Of a stretch of 64,000 bases of DNA, positions 53,861-63,652 are shown piece after piece. The DNA lies in assembly GCF_004798935.1 (NCBI RefSeq), contig NZ_RAHT01000008.1, forward strand, positions 1 to 64,000, given 5' to 3'. The position numbers and the translations under genes were made by a program. Position 1 is the stretch's first letter. Each line of letters opens with the position of its first letter. Under the pieces are notes generated by a model that saw nothing but the letters and a program-made list of their open reading frames with translations, was not told the origin of the DNA and searched no databases. The stretch is from Ningiella ruwaisensis (lineage in GTDB: Bacteria > Pseudomonadota > Gammaproteobacteria > Enterobacterales > Alteromonadaceae).

Positions 53861-56534
53861 ATGAAAGTGCTTGAGTAAGTTCACCCGACACATACAAACG
53901 TTTGTTTTGTTCATCCCAGTAATACCCGGTTTGCATGTTAAGCGCATTTTTGTCAAACACTTCGCCTACCTGTTTTTGCGCAACTGAAATACTTTCAGGT
54001 GTTGAATTCAGTCCTGTAATATCAAATACCAGATGGCGTTTTAATGGCGCATCCGGGTACTTGCCTTCGACCTTGACTTCAAGCAGTAAAGTGTTTGCTT
54101 TACGCTCACTGTTAAATACGATTTGCTGATAATCACCATTCTCAATGGTTGCTGGCGTTTTACCATCATCTTCATACAGGGTATAGAGGCTCTTGGTTTG
54201 ACTTTCATGAGTGAAGTGTCGCACTTTAAGTAAGCGACTTGAATATTGCTCAGTATTTTGAATCGCATCAATCATGGGAATAAAGCTTCCGGCTCTTGCA
54301 AAAACCGGCAGCTCATCAAGAGGCGTCAACACAGAAATGCTCTGTCCGCCTTTAAAAAACGGGGAGTGACCAAAAAAATAAAACCACCCACCTTCAGGCA
54401 ATTCAATGCTCTGCGCCTCCACGCCAGGTGATAGCACGGGTGAAACCAACAATGCATCGCCCCACATATAGGCATCTGTGCGACCAATATCCTGGCCTTC
54501 AAATACCATAAACAGTGGCCGCATCATAGGGATACCCTGCATGCTATTTTCCATGCTTAAGCTGTAGTTATAAGGCAGTAATTCATAGCGCAGTTTTACA
54601 AATGGCCGCACTAAATTCTGTGTTGACTCGTCGTGAAACACAGGTTCCGGCGCAATATGATCCTGTGCATGAGGACGATAAACCGGTTGAAAAACGCCAT
54701 ACTGCATCCATCTTACGTAAAGTTCCGGATCAAAGACCTCGCCACCGGCGAAGCCGCCTAAATCAGAATGCGTGTATGCAAGGCCAAATAAACTCATTTG
54801 CAATGCAAGTTCTACTTGCGGTTTAAGCCCATTCCACGAGCGCTCTACGTCACCTGTCCAGGGTACCATCCCATAACGCTGCGAACCTAAAAAGCCAGCG
54901 CGCATCATCACAAAAGGACGTTCATTAGGGCGCATCTCAGCTTGTCGTGAATACACCATTTCAGCCCACTTGTGGCCGTAAACGTTGTGAATTTGATCAC
55001 CCGTCACCCACTTCGCCTTGGTATTTGAATGTGTGTCGTCTGTATATGTGTTAAACCAATGCAAACTGTCAGCGGGGTGCACTTCCGGCTCACCTAAATC
55101 GCCCCACCAGCCTGCCACGCCTTGCTTGTTTAATTCGGCGTAATATGACCAAAACCAGTCTTGAGCGCCTTTATCAAACACATCGACCAGCCCGGTATTG
55201 CCAAAATAAAAATCAAAGCGGCGTGGCTCTCCTGCCAGGTTTTTAGTAAGCGCATTATTATCAACCGCCGATTGCCATTGTGAAGAACTTGTAAGAATAA
55301 ACGGTTCGGTAATAAGAATGGTTTTTACGCCTTTATCTTTAAGTGTGGCAATCATCTTTTCAGGCTCGGGAAAGGCATTTTTATCCCATTGTAAATTTCC
55401 CATATGCCCTTTTATATCTGGACCAAACCAAAATAAATCGAGCACAACTGCATCAACAGGGAAGTCCTGCTCTATAAATTTGTTGATGGTTGCTAAAGTT
55501 TCTTCTTGCGTTCGATAACCAAAACGTGAGGCATAATTACCCAGCGCCCATCGAGGAGGGAGCGGTTGTGTGCCTGTGATGCTAACAAAATTTGATACCA
55601 CATCGCTTGCTGAGTCACCTGCACTGAAAATGTAAGCGGTGCGGCCTGAGACTGCTTCAAACTGCAAAATATTTTGTTCGGTGTGCGCAATATCAAGAAA
55701 GCCGCTGGCGCTGTTATCAAAGGCAAGAATGTAATGTTTACTGCTCATCACTGCAGGCAAACTGTAGTACATTTGCGAAGATTCAGTGGAGTAACCATAG
55801 TGCGCTTTATTGTATAAAGGCAATCGATGCCCTCTCCTGTTCATACCTAAAACGCGCTGTCCGCCTCCAAGCATGGCCTCTGTGTCATCTAGCTGAAAGC
55901 GAAAACCTCTTAAGGTATCGTATGCAAAAAGCCCGCTTTCTTCTTCCAAGAGCAGCTTATCGCCTTTTTTAAAGGCAATTTTTAGGGGTGAACGATCAAT
56001 AAGCACATCAAGCTCAGGCAAGCGCATAACAAGCTTATCGGAAGACGTAATCAGCTCAACTTCTTTAAATACAGCGTGATTTTCAGGCAAGGCAAATGAG
56101 GGGAGCTGATGTACGTTGGGGGGCTGGTAAAAAACTTCGACAGATTCCTGGTTAAGCGCGGTGATGTGTAATTTGCCCTCGCTCAGCTCAATACTTAGAA
56201 CTCCATCACGAAGTTCAGCGTGCTTTATTTCTCGTGAAATAGCCTTGCGTGAAATAACTTTAGATGAGATGACTTCAAGAGAAAGCGGCTTAGCATTGGC
56301 TGAACTGGCAAGCACATTGCCGCTTGCAAACATAAGTGAAGTTGAAACAATCGAGAGGGTAAACGCAATATAAAGCGCGCCTTTTACCTGTTGCAAGTGC
56401 TGCTGCACGTGTTTTAGCAAGAACAATTGCAGAAGCTGTTTCGGGTGTTTCAGCTGTGGTACAAGGCCGCGTACATGTTCGAGTTTTTTAGACGCTAATG
56501 ATGCAAAATCACCTGTCAAGAAGAACCTTTTCAT
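53844..56534 (-). CDS. GH31 alpha-glucosidase family enzyme
   Basis: 896 aa with an unusually long N-terminus: about 55 residues before the hydrophobic export segment (about 53-75). The catalytic nucleophile Asp lies in GWWGDLGEPEVHP and the acid/base Asp in PWTGDVERSW, both GH31 signatures. Family members hydrolyse alpha-glucosides or transfer glucosyl units in the periplasm. Starts 8 bp after the stop of the GH13 gene, so they form one operon. Good ribosome site. Confidence 0.9.
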   Translation of the reverse strand: MKRFFLTGDFASLASKKLEHVRGLVPQLKHPKQLLQLFLLKHVQQHLQQVKGALYIAFTLSIVSTSLMFASGNVLASSANAKPLSLEVISSKVISRKAISREIKHAELRDGVLSIELSEGKLHITALNQESVEVFYQPPNVHQLPSFALPENHAVFKEVELITSSDKLVMRLPELDVLIDRSPLKIAFKKGDKLLLEEESGLFAYDTLRGFRFQLDDTEAMLGGGQRVLGMNRRGHRLPLYNKAHYGYSTESSQMYYSLPAVMSSKHYILAFDNSASGFLDIAHTEQNILQFEAVSGRTAYIFSAGDSASDVVSNFVSITGTQPLPPRWALGNYASRFGYRTQEETLATINKFIEQDFPVDAVVLDLFWFGPDIKGHMGNLQWDKNAFPEPEKMIATLKDKGVKTILITEPFILTSSSQWQSAVDNNALTKNLAGEPRRFDFYFGNTGLVDVFDKGAQDWFWSYYAELNKQGVAGWWGDLGEPEVHPADSLHWFNTYTDDTHSNTKAKWVTGDQIHNVYGHKWAEMVYSRQAEMRPNERPFVMMRAGFLGSQRYGMVPWTGDVERSWNGLKPQVELALQMSLFGLAYTHSDLGGFAGGEVFDPELYVRWMQYGVFQPVYRPHAQDHIAPEPVFHDESTQNLVRPFVKLRYELLPYNYSLSMENSMQGIPMMRPLFMVFEGQDIGRTDAYMWGDALLVSPVLSPGVEAQSIELPEGGWFYFFGHSPFFKGGQSISVLTPLDELPVFARAGSFIPMIDAIQNTEQYSSRLLKVRHFTHESQTKSLYTLYEDDGKTPATIENGDYQQIVFNSERKANTLLLEVKVEGKYPDAPLKRHLVFDITGLNSTPESISVAQKQVGEVFDKNALNMQTGYYWDEQNKRLYVSGELTQALSFKIVL

Positions 56535-56542
56535 TCTTATTC

Positions 56543-58609
56543 CTATTGCTTGTTCTGCTCGAGATTCAACTCATAAATCACTGAACCCAAGGGCTGAATC
56601 TTAACGTTAACTTGCCCTGTCTTATCGGCGTTCACTCTCAGAAATACTTCATCATTTGCCTTACTATTCTCGTCAACAAGCAGGTGCCGCAAAGAATAAT
56701 CACTTTCGCCCAGCCCCCACTTTTGAATTAAATCATCAGGCAGCATTAAAGAAAACTCGCGCGCTTCTTCAGCAAAATTACTCACTGTTATCAATGCTTT
56801 GGTGTTTGAACTGCCCGCTTCAGGATACCGAACAAAGGCAAATTGATTCTGTGAATAGTCCGAGTCATTAGCAATATTTAAAGCATGTAAAGACTGATAC
56901 GCTTCTCGCATACTTGGATGCGTCGCCGAAATAGTCATTACATCAATGTAATATTGTCGCAAAGCCTTTTCCTGCTCACTTAGCTGCCCGCCATCAAAAC
57001 GACCATCGTTCATCCAGCGTTGATGGGCAGGAACGCCGGCATAATCGAAAATAGTCGTGCGCGTCGGATCGCCAAAACCGGTTTCTTCGCTGCCATCTTC
57101 TCCCACATCCTGACCAAAGTAGAGCATGGTGGGCGAACGACTGATCAATGCAGATACCACAAGTGCCGGTTTCCCTTTTAGCGCATCACCGGCAAAATCA
57201 GGACTGGCAATGCGCTGTTCATCGTGATTTTCTAAAAAATGCAGCATGTGTTGCTCAATATCGGACAAACTCTCTTGAATATCTTCTAATGGCTGGGCAG
57301 GTCCCTTTCCTTGCATGAGTAATTTAAGCGAATCGTAAAACTCGACTTTATCGTAAAGGTAATCCATTTTACCCAGGTTCAGATAATCACGATAAAGGTG
57401 CGGTTGATACACCTCAGCTAATAGTAGCGCATCGGGATGCTTGTGCTTGATTGATGAATTTAAAAATGACCAAAATTCCACAGGCACCATTTCTGCCATA
57501 TCAAAACGAAAACCATCCACACCTCTATCTAGCCAGTAGTGGACAATATCTTCAAATTTGTACCAGGAATCTGGCAAGGATTTATTCTGCCAAAAGGCAA
57601 AATGCGCTGGATGTTCAAGTGATTCAAAGCCTTCTGGCAATTGCGGAAAATCATAGGTTCCGTCGGGTTTCACACCGTAATTTACCTTAACCGTCTCATA
57701 CCAGTCATTAATATCAGGTTGCGCCAGTCGAGAGCCATTCCCCGTCCACTTTGCAGGGTCTTCATCAAACTTCCCATCAGATAAAGGATGTGGCTCGCCG
57801 CCAAGTGGCTGGTAGCCTTGTGATTGCGGTACTTTAAAAGTTTTGTCCACTATGTAGTAAAAATTATTGTCACGCGCATATTCGACGCTGGTGTCATCAT
57901 TTGCACCAAAATCTTCGACTCCCTCAGGCGCGCTTAATGATTGATAATCCCGTGCGACATGATTTGGCACAATATCGATAATCACTTTCATACCGTGTTT
58001 GTGGGTGCGCTTAATTAGTGCTTCAAATTCTTGAAGTCGATTATTTACATCGATAGCAAGGTCAGGGTTGACGTTGTAATAATCTTTAACCGCATAAGGC
58101 GAACCCGCACGGCCTTTCACTACATCAGGGTCGTCCAGTGAAATTCCATACTGCTGATAATCGCGAATCACGGCATGATGCGGCACGCCGGTATACCAAA
58201 TATAAGAGGTCCCCAGTTCTTTAATACCTAAGAGCGCTTCATCGGTAAAATCATCAAATTTGCCAACGCCATTTTCCTCTATTGTGCCCCACGGTTTATT
58301 TGTCGTATTGGTATTACCAAACAATCGAGTGAAAACCTGGTAGATAACGGGCTTACCCTCTCCTTGTGCTAAATGACCGAGTGCATTGCTGTGCTGCATT
58401 TTGTTATCCATGCTTTGCTCTTGTGTTGATTCACTGACACCTTTACTTACCGCATTTTCGCTCCTTAATTCAGCTTGAGAAGCCGTTTGAGCTTCGGCTA
58501 CAGATTCAGCTTGATTTGAGGGAGTGCACCCAAATAAGGCAATACTTGCAATTAAAGCAATACTTAAGCTTTTGCTATAGCGAGTAAACAAACAGGAAGG
58601 AATACGCAT
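56543..58609 (-). CDS. GH13 alpha-amylase family lipoprotein
   Basis: 688 aa. Lipobox in IALFGC (C28), then a Ser/Glu-rich linker. Catalytic (beta/alpha)8 barrel: DIVPNHV, nucleophile Asp in DGFRFDMAE, acid Glu in LLAEVYQP, and transition-state Asp in FLENHDEQR. Probably degrades maltodextrins near the outer membrane and feeds the GH31 enzyme encoded just downstream. The LacI regulator at 50006 is the likely controller. Confidence 0.93.
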   Translation of the reverse strand: MRIPSCLFTRYSKSLSIALIASIALFGCTPSNQAESVAEAQTASQAELRSENAVSKGVSESTQEQSMDNKMQHSNALGHLAQGEGKPVIYQVFTRLFGNTNTTNKPWGTIEENGVGKFDDFTDEALLGIKELGTSYIWYTGVPHHAVIRDYQQYGISLDDPDVVKGRAGSPYAVKDYYNVNPDLAIDVNNRLQEFEALIKRTHKHGMKVIIDIVPNHVARDYQSLSAPEGVEDFGANDDTSVEYARDNNFYYIVDKTFKVPQSQGYQPLGGEPHPLSDGKFDEDPAKWTGNGSRLAQPDINDWYETVKVNYGVKPDGTYDFPQLPEGFESLEHPAHFAFWQNKSLPDSWYKFEDIVHYWLDRGVDGFRFDMAEMVPVEFWSFLNSSIKHKHPDALLLAEVYQPHLYRDYLNLGKMDYLYDKVEFYDSLKLLMQGKGPAQPLEDIQESLSDIEQHMLHFLENHDEQRIASPDFAGDALKGKPALVVSALISRSPTMLYFGQDVGEDGSEETGFGDPTRTTIFDYAGVPAHQRWMNDGRFDGGQLSEQEKALRQYYIDVMTISATHPSMREAYQSLHALNIANDSDYSQNQFAFVRYPEAGSSNTKALITVSNFAEEAREFSLMLPDDLIQKWGLGESDYSLRHLLVDENSKANDEVFLRVNADKTGQVNVKIQPLGSVIYELNLEQNKQ

Positions 58610-58657
58610 CCTTAAAGTCCCTTGTGGTTAGTGTAAGTAGAGCGTGTAACTACTGGC

Positions 58658-58810
58658 CTAAAACAACGTGTAAATAAAGGTGGCTAATGCGCTTTGTTGC
58701 GTCGCAACTACGATGGCACCTAACAGTGCAAGCACTACCACAATAGGTAGTAGCCATATTTTTTTCCGTACCCGCAAAAAAGACCACAAGTCTTCTAAAA
58801 ATTCGAACAT
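58658..58810 (-). CDS. DUF5989-family small membrane protein
   Basis: 50 aa, too short for most gene callers: MFEFLEDLWSFLRVRKK, then one membrane segment (about 19-37), ending FIYTLF. This agrees with DUF5989, a family found beside SxtJ-like proteins and NodU/CmcH carbamoyltransferases. It starts 2 bp after the SxtJ-like gene stop, so it is part of that operon. Function unknown. Confidence 0.8.
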   Translation of the reverse strand: MFEFLEDLWSFLRVRKKIWLLPIVVVLALLGAIVVATQQSALATFIYTLF

Positions 58811-58811
58811 A

Positions 58812-59258
58812 TTAAAACGGTTCCTTTAGGTTTTTTGCAGTCGGTGGCGTTTCTCGCTTCACCCATGTTGATTTTTTGTTAACACGTTTTTGATATTGGA
58901 GCTTACCTAATAACTGCATCACAATACCAGTCGGAACAATTAAGAATACGTATGCAATACCCAAAATCACTTTTGTATTTAGCCATCCAAGCACTGAGGC
59001 AATAAACATCCAAAGCACATAAATAGGATAAAGCGCGCCAGGACGCACAATATGCAAGAGCATCAGCACCAGCGTAAGCAATGCTGGCCACAATGGCACG
59101 CTTAAGGAAAACAACCAGGGGATGAGTCCCATGAATACAAATGGAAATGCGATTGCCATGGTTAGTGCAAATGATTGTAGCGCGTCCGTATCACTTTTAT
59201 TCACCATAGGTAGCATGATTGAAGAGAATATCTTAGCTATTGATTTTGTTATTTGCAT
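58812..59258 (-). CDS. SxtJ-family membrane protein
   Basis: 148 aa from ATG at 59258 (AGGA about 9 bases upstream); a GTG two codons earlier is possible. Three or four hydrophobic segments, with VLWMFIASVLGWLNTKVILGIAYVFL typical of the SxtJ family, named from the saxitoxin cluster. Directly downstream of the carbamoyltransferase gene and followed by DUF5989. The three form a conserved small module of unknown function. Confidence 0.82.
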   Translation of the reverse strand: MQITKSIAKIFSSIMLPMVNKSDTDALQSFALTMAIAFPFVFMGLIPWLFSLSVPLWPALLTLVLMLLHIVRPGALYPIYVLWMFIASVLGWLNTKVILGIAYVFLIVPTGIVMQLLGKLQYQKRVNKKSTWVKRETPPTAKNLKEPF

Positions 59259-59264
59259 GGGCAC

Positions 59265-61229
59265 TTAGTCCTTTTCAAAGCTCACTAATTTGGCTCGCCT
59301 GATTGCGTCGAGGGGCTGATCCTTTTTGCGAAGCAAGATATTACCCATCACGAGAATATCCATGTCACAAGCTAAAAAACAGCGAATAGCGTCATTTGGG
59401 TTGCGTACAGGCGGCTCGCCTCTTACGTTAAATGAGGTATTAATTAACATGCCAATGCCAGTTTTTGCCTTAAAGGCCTCAATAAGTGCATAAAATCGCG
59501 GATTCGTTTGTTTATGAACACTTTGCACACGTGCCGAATAATCAACATGGGTAATAGCCGGTACACTGCTTCGTATCTCGTTCACTCGCTTAAGTTCAGA
59601 GCCTGTATTTGCCCTATGCCCCTTAGTTGGCGACTCGGGAGGTAAACAATGTTCTTGTTTAAGGGAGGCTACCATTAACATATAAGGACTTGCGCTGTGC
59701 ATATCGAACCAAAGCGTAACATCCTCTGTTAAAACCGCTGGCGCAAAGGGGCGAAACGATTCCCTTTGTTTGATTTTTAGATTCATTTGCGACTGCATAC
59801 TTGGACTACGAGGATCGCCGAGTATCGAACGATTTCCTAATGCTCTCGGTCCAAACTCCATGCGCCCCTGGAACCAGCCAACCACCATTTCTTGTGTCAG
59901 TAACTCAGCTACTGTGTTGAATAAGGTTTCATCATCCAGTGATTCAGTAACGAGCGCCTGTTCACTGCATGCCTGCAATATTTCTTCGTCACTAAAAGCG
60001 TCTCCTAAATAGGCACCGCACATGGCATCATTTTTAAAATCGTGTTGCTCAGCACTTGCCAGACTTTCTGTTTGCTTTGCCCCTTTGTAGGCTTGACGCG
60101 GACCCTTAAGGGCCTGATGATACACCTGCAAAACGGCACCAACGGCACTTCCTGCATCACCTGCCGCGGGCTGTATCCAGATATCTTTAAACAAGCCGCT
60201 TAAGCGCAGTTTTCCGTTGGCAACGCAATTAAGTGCAACGCCGCCTGCCATACAAAGATGTTCACAGCCTGTGAGCAATTTTGCGCGTTTCGCAATATTG
60301 AGTACAATTTCTTCTGTCACCACTTGAATACTGCGAGCAATGTCCATTTGTTGTTGGGTGATCTCAGCATCGAAAGGATGCGCTTTAGCACCAAATAGTT
60401 TTTCAAATTTGCGATTGATCATGCGCTTGCCAACCGGATAAGCAAAATATTCCATGTTAAGTGCAAAGCTACCGTCTTCAAAAATCTCGACAATATGTTT
60501 TTTAATCGTATCTACATAAACGGGATGACCATAAGGAGCCAGTCCCATTAGTTTGTACTCGCCAGAATTCACTTTGAATCCGCAGTAGTAAGTAAATGCG
60601 GAATACAGTAAGCCTAATGAATGGGGAAACTGTATTTCTTCCAGGGGAGTGATTTGATTACCATCACCCAACCATATTGACGAGCTCGCCCACTCTCCCA
60701 CACCATCCAGGCAAACTATCGCCGCTTTTTGATAGGGACTCGGATAAAAAGCGGCCGCAGCATGAGATTGATGGTGCTCAGTAAAATACAAAGGCGCGAT
60801 GCGCAACTTGGTTTTTTTAATTATTTTTCGCGCTTGAGCCAATTCAATACCATCGATTTTTGCTTTTTGGATACTGGCTATCTCGCGCATTTCGCGACGG
60901 ATCAAACTTTTCAAATACAGCTTTTCTTTTAACCAAATAGGCATGGCCCGTGAAAATGCTAAAAAGCCTCGCGGCGCATGCGCCAAAAAGGTTTCCAAGA
61001 GGCGCTCAAATTTTAATAGCGGTTTGTCATAAAAAACAATCGCGTCTAAAGCCTCAAGATCAATCTGCGCTTCTTTGAGGCAATATTGGATGGCATCTTT
61101 CGGAAATCGTGGATAATGCTTTAATCGAGAGTAACGCTCTTGCTGAGCAGCAGCGACAATTTTTCCATTCACGATAATGGCAGCAGCGCTATCGTGATAA
61201 AAAGCTGAAATTCCTAATATTGCGCTCAT
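59265..61229 (-). CDS. carbamoyltransferase (NodU/CmcH family)
   Basis: 654 aa. N-terminal Kae1-like domain with the iron site HHQSHAAAAFYPSP (about 143-152) and CLDGVGEW. The C-terminal YrdC-like part has FGPRALGNRSILGDPRS and LINTSFNVRGEPP, signatures of O-carbamoyl transfer from carbamoyl phosphate via carbamoyl-adenylate. Acts in the cytosol on an unknown hydroxylated sugar, lipid or small molecule. First gene of the operon with SxtJ-like and DUF5989 genes, divergent from the SGNH genes. Confidence 0.93.
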   Translation of the reverse strand: MSAILGISAFYHDSAAAIIVNGKIVAAAQQERYSRLKHYPRFPKDAIQYCLKEAQIDLEALDAIVFYDKPLLKFERLLETFLAHAPRGFLAFSRAMPIWLKEKLYLKSLIRREMREIASIQKAKIDGIELAQARKIIKKTKLRIAPLYFTEHHQSHAAAAFYPSPYQKAAIVCLDGVGEWASSSIWLGDGNQITPLEEIQFPHSLGLLYSAFTYYCGFKVNSGEYKLMGLAPYGHPVYVDTIKKHIVEIFEDGSFALNMEYFAYPVGKRMINRKFEKLFGAKAHPFDAEITQQQMDIARSIQVVTEEIVLNIAKRAKLLTGCEHLCMAGGVALNCVANGKLRLSGLFKDIWIQPAAGDAGSAVGAVLQVYHQALKGPRQAYKGAKQTESLASAEQHDFKNDAMCGAYLGDAFSDEEILQACSEQALVTESLDDETLFNTVAELLTQEMVVGWFQGRMEFGPRALGNRSILGDPRSPSMQSQMNLKIKQRESFRPFAPAVLTEDVTLWFDMHSASPYMLMVASLKQEHCLPPESPTKGHRANTGSELKRVNEIRSSVPAITHVDYSARVQSVHKQTNPRFYALIEAFKAKTGIGMLINTSFNVRGEPPVRNPNDAIRCFLACDMDILVMGNILLRKKDQPLDAIRRAKLVSFEKD

Positions 61230-61644
61230 CTTGTTTTTAGGTGTGCTCTGAGGTTTTCAGGCAAGTGTACTGAAACAATAAATTAAATGTTACTGCTTTT
61301 TACGTATACATCTCCTAGAACACGGTGGGATTACACAATGATACGCTTTTTGCATCAATCTAATTCGTAGCGCTGTGCATCAAAATAAAGTGTCGAAAAA
61401 CATGGATGTTTTTCGTCAAGCACCTCATGGACGAGCTCGCAGCGTCTTTATTTTGATGCACAGCGCTACGAATTATCTCTTTCAAAAAGCGTATCATCGT
61501 CCAATTCCGCCGTCGCAAAATGTACTTAGGCAAAAGGGTCAAGACCAAACGAAATTGGTTGAATCGCGTACATAAGCAAAGCTATGATGTTCTCTCTTAA
61601 CACATAGTTTACATAATTTCAGATTAACAAAAGAGTCATTCTTA
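61230..61644. other. 415-bp divergent spacer with structured repeat element 2
   Basis: Separates the carbamoyltransferase operon from the SGNH genes. The middle 160 bp is the long hairpin element described separately. On either side I saw no open frame or clear promoter motif. Since both promoters must lie here, the hairpin either sits between them or is in the SGNH leader. Confidence 0.7.
61338..61497 (+). ncRNA. structured inverted-repeat element, copy 2 (three-way-junction fold)
   Basis: Perfect 30-bp stem (61361-61390 with 61446-61475), extended beyond a 7-8 base internal loop by another perfect 15-bp stem (61338-61352 with 61483-61497). Core: CGAAAAAC-ATGGAT-GTTTTTCG hairpin (61394-61415), linker TCAAGCA, CTC-ATGGAC-GAG hairpin (61424-61435), then CTCGCAGCGT. 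Core spacing matches copy 1 at 13253-13356 almost base for base, while stems differ but still pair. Strand is set by the core order. RNA versus hairpin DNA nature is undetermined. Confidence 0.6.
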
Positions 61645-63579
61645 TTGAAACCCTCAAGTAACGAACGCCCAAACAGTACGAAAATACGCAAAACTTCGAA
61701 AGTATCGGGCGGCTTTCGAAAGCCTATATTTTATATTATCGCCTTTTTTCTTCCCGTTCTCATTTTAGTTTGCGCCGAATTCTTATTAAGAGCTTTTGGA
61801 TTTGGGCAGTCTTATCCCCTATTCGTTGAGTCAAAACAGTTTGAGGGATATTTGCAGCCTAATCCCGATATTATCCAACGCTTTTTTTATCCCGCCTCTA
61901 AGGCACCTCAAGTTGCACCAGACACCTATTTGTTCAAAAAAGAAAAAGCATCAGATAGCTTACGTATCGTCGCAATGGGCGGCTCGACCATGGCAGGTTT
62001 TCCGTATGGAAGGGTTGGCTCACCCATCGACATGCTCAAACAACGCGTTAACGCAACTCACCCTCAGATGGATCTTGAAATTATTTCTGTGGCAATGTCG
62101 AGTATCAATAGCTTTAGCTTGCTGGATTTTGTAGACGAAGTCATTGAAATTGATCCCGATGCCATTTTGATTTATGCCGGACACAATGAATATTTAGGCG
62201 TTATGGGCGTCGGCTCCAGTTTTGCTGGGAAAGGCAGCTACTCGGCCAATTTGGCGTTTTTAAAATTAAAAGAGTTACGTCTTTATCAGTTAATGCAAAT
62301 GGCATATTCCGTTATTTTTCAGGATGAAATAGTTACGCATAACCATGAAGCGCTTAGTAAGACAGAAAATCAGCCTGATTCATTATCAGGCCGCACGCTC
62401 ATGGCGCAGGTGGCAAAAGAAAAAGAAATTATATATAAAAGTCCTTTGTATGACGCAGGACTGACTCAATTTCGAGACAACTTATCATTAATCTTAAATG
62501 CTATAGCCAAGCACAATATTCCGCTTTTTGTTTCAAGTATTGCGGCGAATGAACAAGACCTCGCTCCTTTTGCTTCTTTGTCACATCCTCGCTTAAATGA
62601 AGCAAGCAATGATCTTATTCATGCTACAAACTATGATAAAAACTTTATTCCTTATGAGCTGTTAGACGCTGAATTTGAATCGACTTATCACGCGGATTTT
62701 CAATTTGCGCTAGGGCATGCACTTTTACATGAAGGCGATATTCAAAAAGCAAAATCCCATTTTGTGCTCGCTCAAGACTATGACTTACTTCGCTTTAGAG
62801 CGCCTAGTGCATTTAATGCAATCATAAAAGAACTCGCCTCAACGCCGAACGACAGTGTATATTTTGTCGACGCTTACAAACAAATTGAGCAGGATACGCC
62901 AAATGGCATTATTGGCAATGCGTATATGTTGGAACACTTACATCCTAATGCGCGGGGATATTTTCTGATAGCCGAAAGTTTTTACCAGGCTCTGTTGTCG
63001 TCAAAGCTTTTACCGCCGCCACAAAATCCGGTTTCACAAAAACAAGCCTATGCCTGGCAACCTTTAAGTAAGGTAGATTTGGGTTACGGCCAATTTAAAG
63101 TAAACCAGTTAATGTCGGACTATCCCTTTACCGACAAGCCTGACCCACGCGGTGTAAAGCTTTCAAGTTTAAATTTGGACGTATCGGATACGGAGCTTGC
63201 CTTAATTGAGCAGCGAATAAACAATGCAAGTTTTATCGAAGTACAGCAAAATCTGATAGAGCAATTACAAATACAAAGAAGGCGCTTGGAGGCAGGTATA
63301 GCTGCGGGTAAGTTGTTTGATGCCATCCCACAACAGCCACAGCTTGCCAGGGTGGCCTCACTTTTATTGTTGCAGGAAAATGCCCTGCCGCTTGCAGAAT
63401 ATTATGCACAACAGGCCGTGAAGCTCGCACCAGACGAAAGCAATTTTAAACTTAGTTTGGCAGAGATAATTTATAAACAAGGGCGCAAAGCGGAAGCTGT
63501 CCGTTTGCTTGACAAGGTAATCGCTAAGGCGCCTGATAATATGAAAGCAAAACAAATTCGTGAGGCAGTCTCAAGATAA
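61645..63579 (+). CDS. SGNH/GDSL-like hydrolase membrane protein with C-terminal TPR
   Basis: 644 aa, probable TTG start at 61645 with AAAGAG upstream. One N-terminal membrane segment (about 28-48). The SGNH blocks are MGGSTMAGFPYG (block I Ser, about 115), IYAGHNEYLG (block III, His-Asn), and EHLHPNARGY (block V His). C-terminal TPR-like helices (about 570-640). Such proteins may act as esterases or O-acyl-type transferases on envelope glycans (inference). A tandem paralogue follows at 63653. Confidence 0.85.
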   Translation: MKPSSNERPNSTKIRKTSKVSGGFRKPIFYIIAFFLPVLILVCAEFLLRAFGFGQSYPLFVESKQFEGYLQPNPDIIQRFFYPASKAPQVAPDTYLFKKEKASDSLRIVAMGGSTMAGFPYGRVGSPIDMLKQRVNATHPQMDLEIISVAMSSINSFSLLDFVDEVIEIDPDAILIYAGHNEYLGVMGVGSSFAGKGSYSANLAFLKLKELRLYQLMQMAYSVIFQDEIVTHNHEALSKTENQPDSLSGRTLMAQVAKEKEIIYKSPLYDAGLTQFRDNLSLILNAIAKHNIPLFVSSIAANEQDLAPFASLSHPRLNEASNDLIHATNYDKNFIPYELLDAEFESTYHADFQFALGHALLHEGDIQKAKSHFVLAQDYDLLRFRAPSAFNAIIKELASTPNDSVYFVDAYKQIEQDTPNGIIGNAYMLEHLHPNARGYFLIAESFYQALLSSKLLPPPQNPVSQKQAYAWQPLSKVDLGYGQFKVNQLMSDYPFTDKPDPRGVKLSSLNLDVSDTELALIEQRINNASFIEVQQNLIEQLQIQRRRLEAGIAAGKLFDAIPQQPQLARVASLLLLQENALPLAEYYAQQAVKLAPDESNFKLSLAEIIYKQGRKAEAVRLLDKVIAKAPDNMKAKQIREAVSR

Positions 63580-63652
63580 GCTGCGCCCTGAAGATATGCA
63601 GGCATGAACCGCTAAAAGTAACCAGCAGAACAAATGGAAAAAGACCAGTTGT

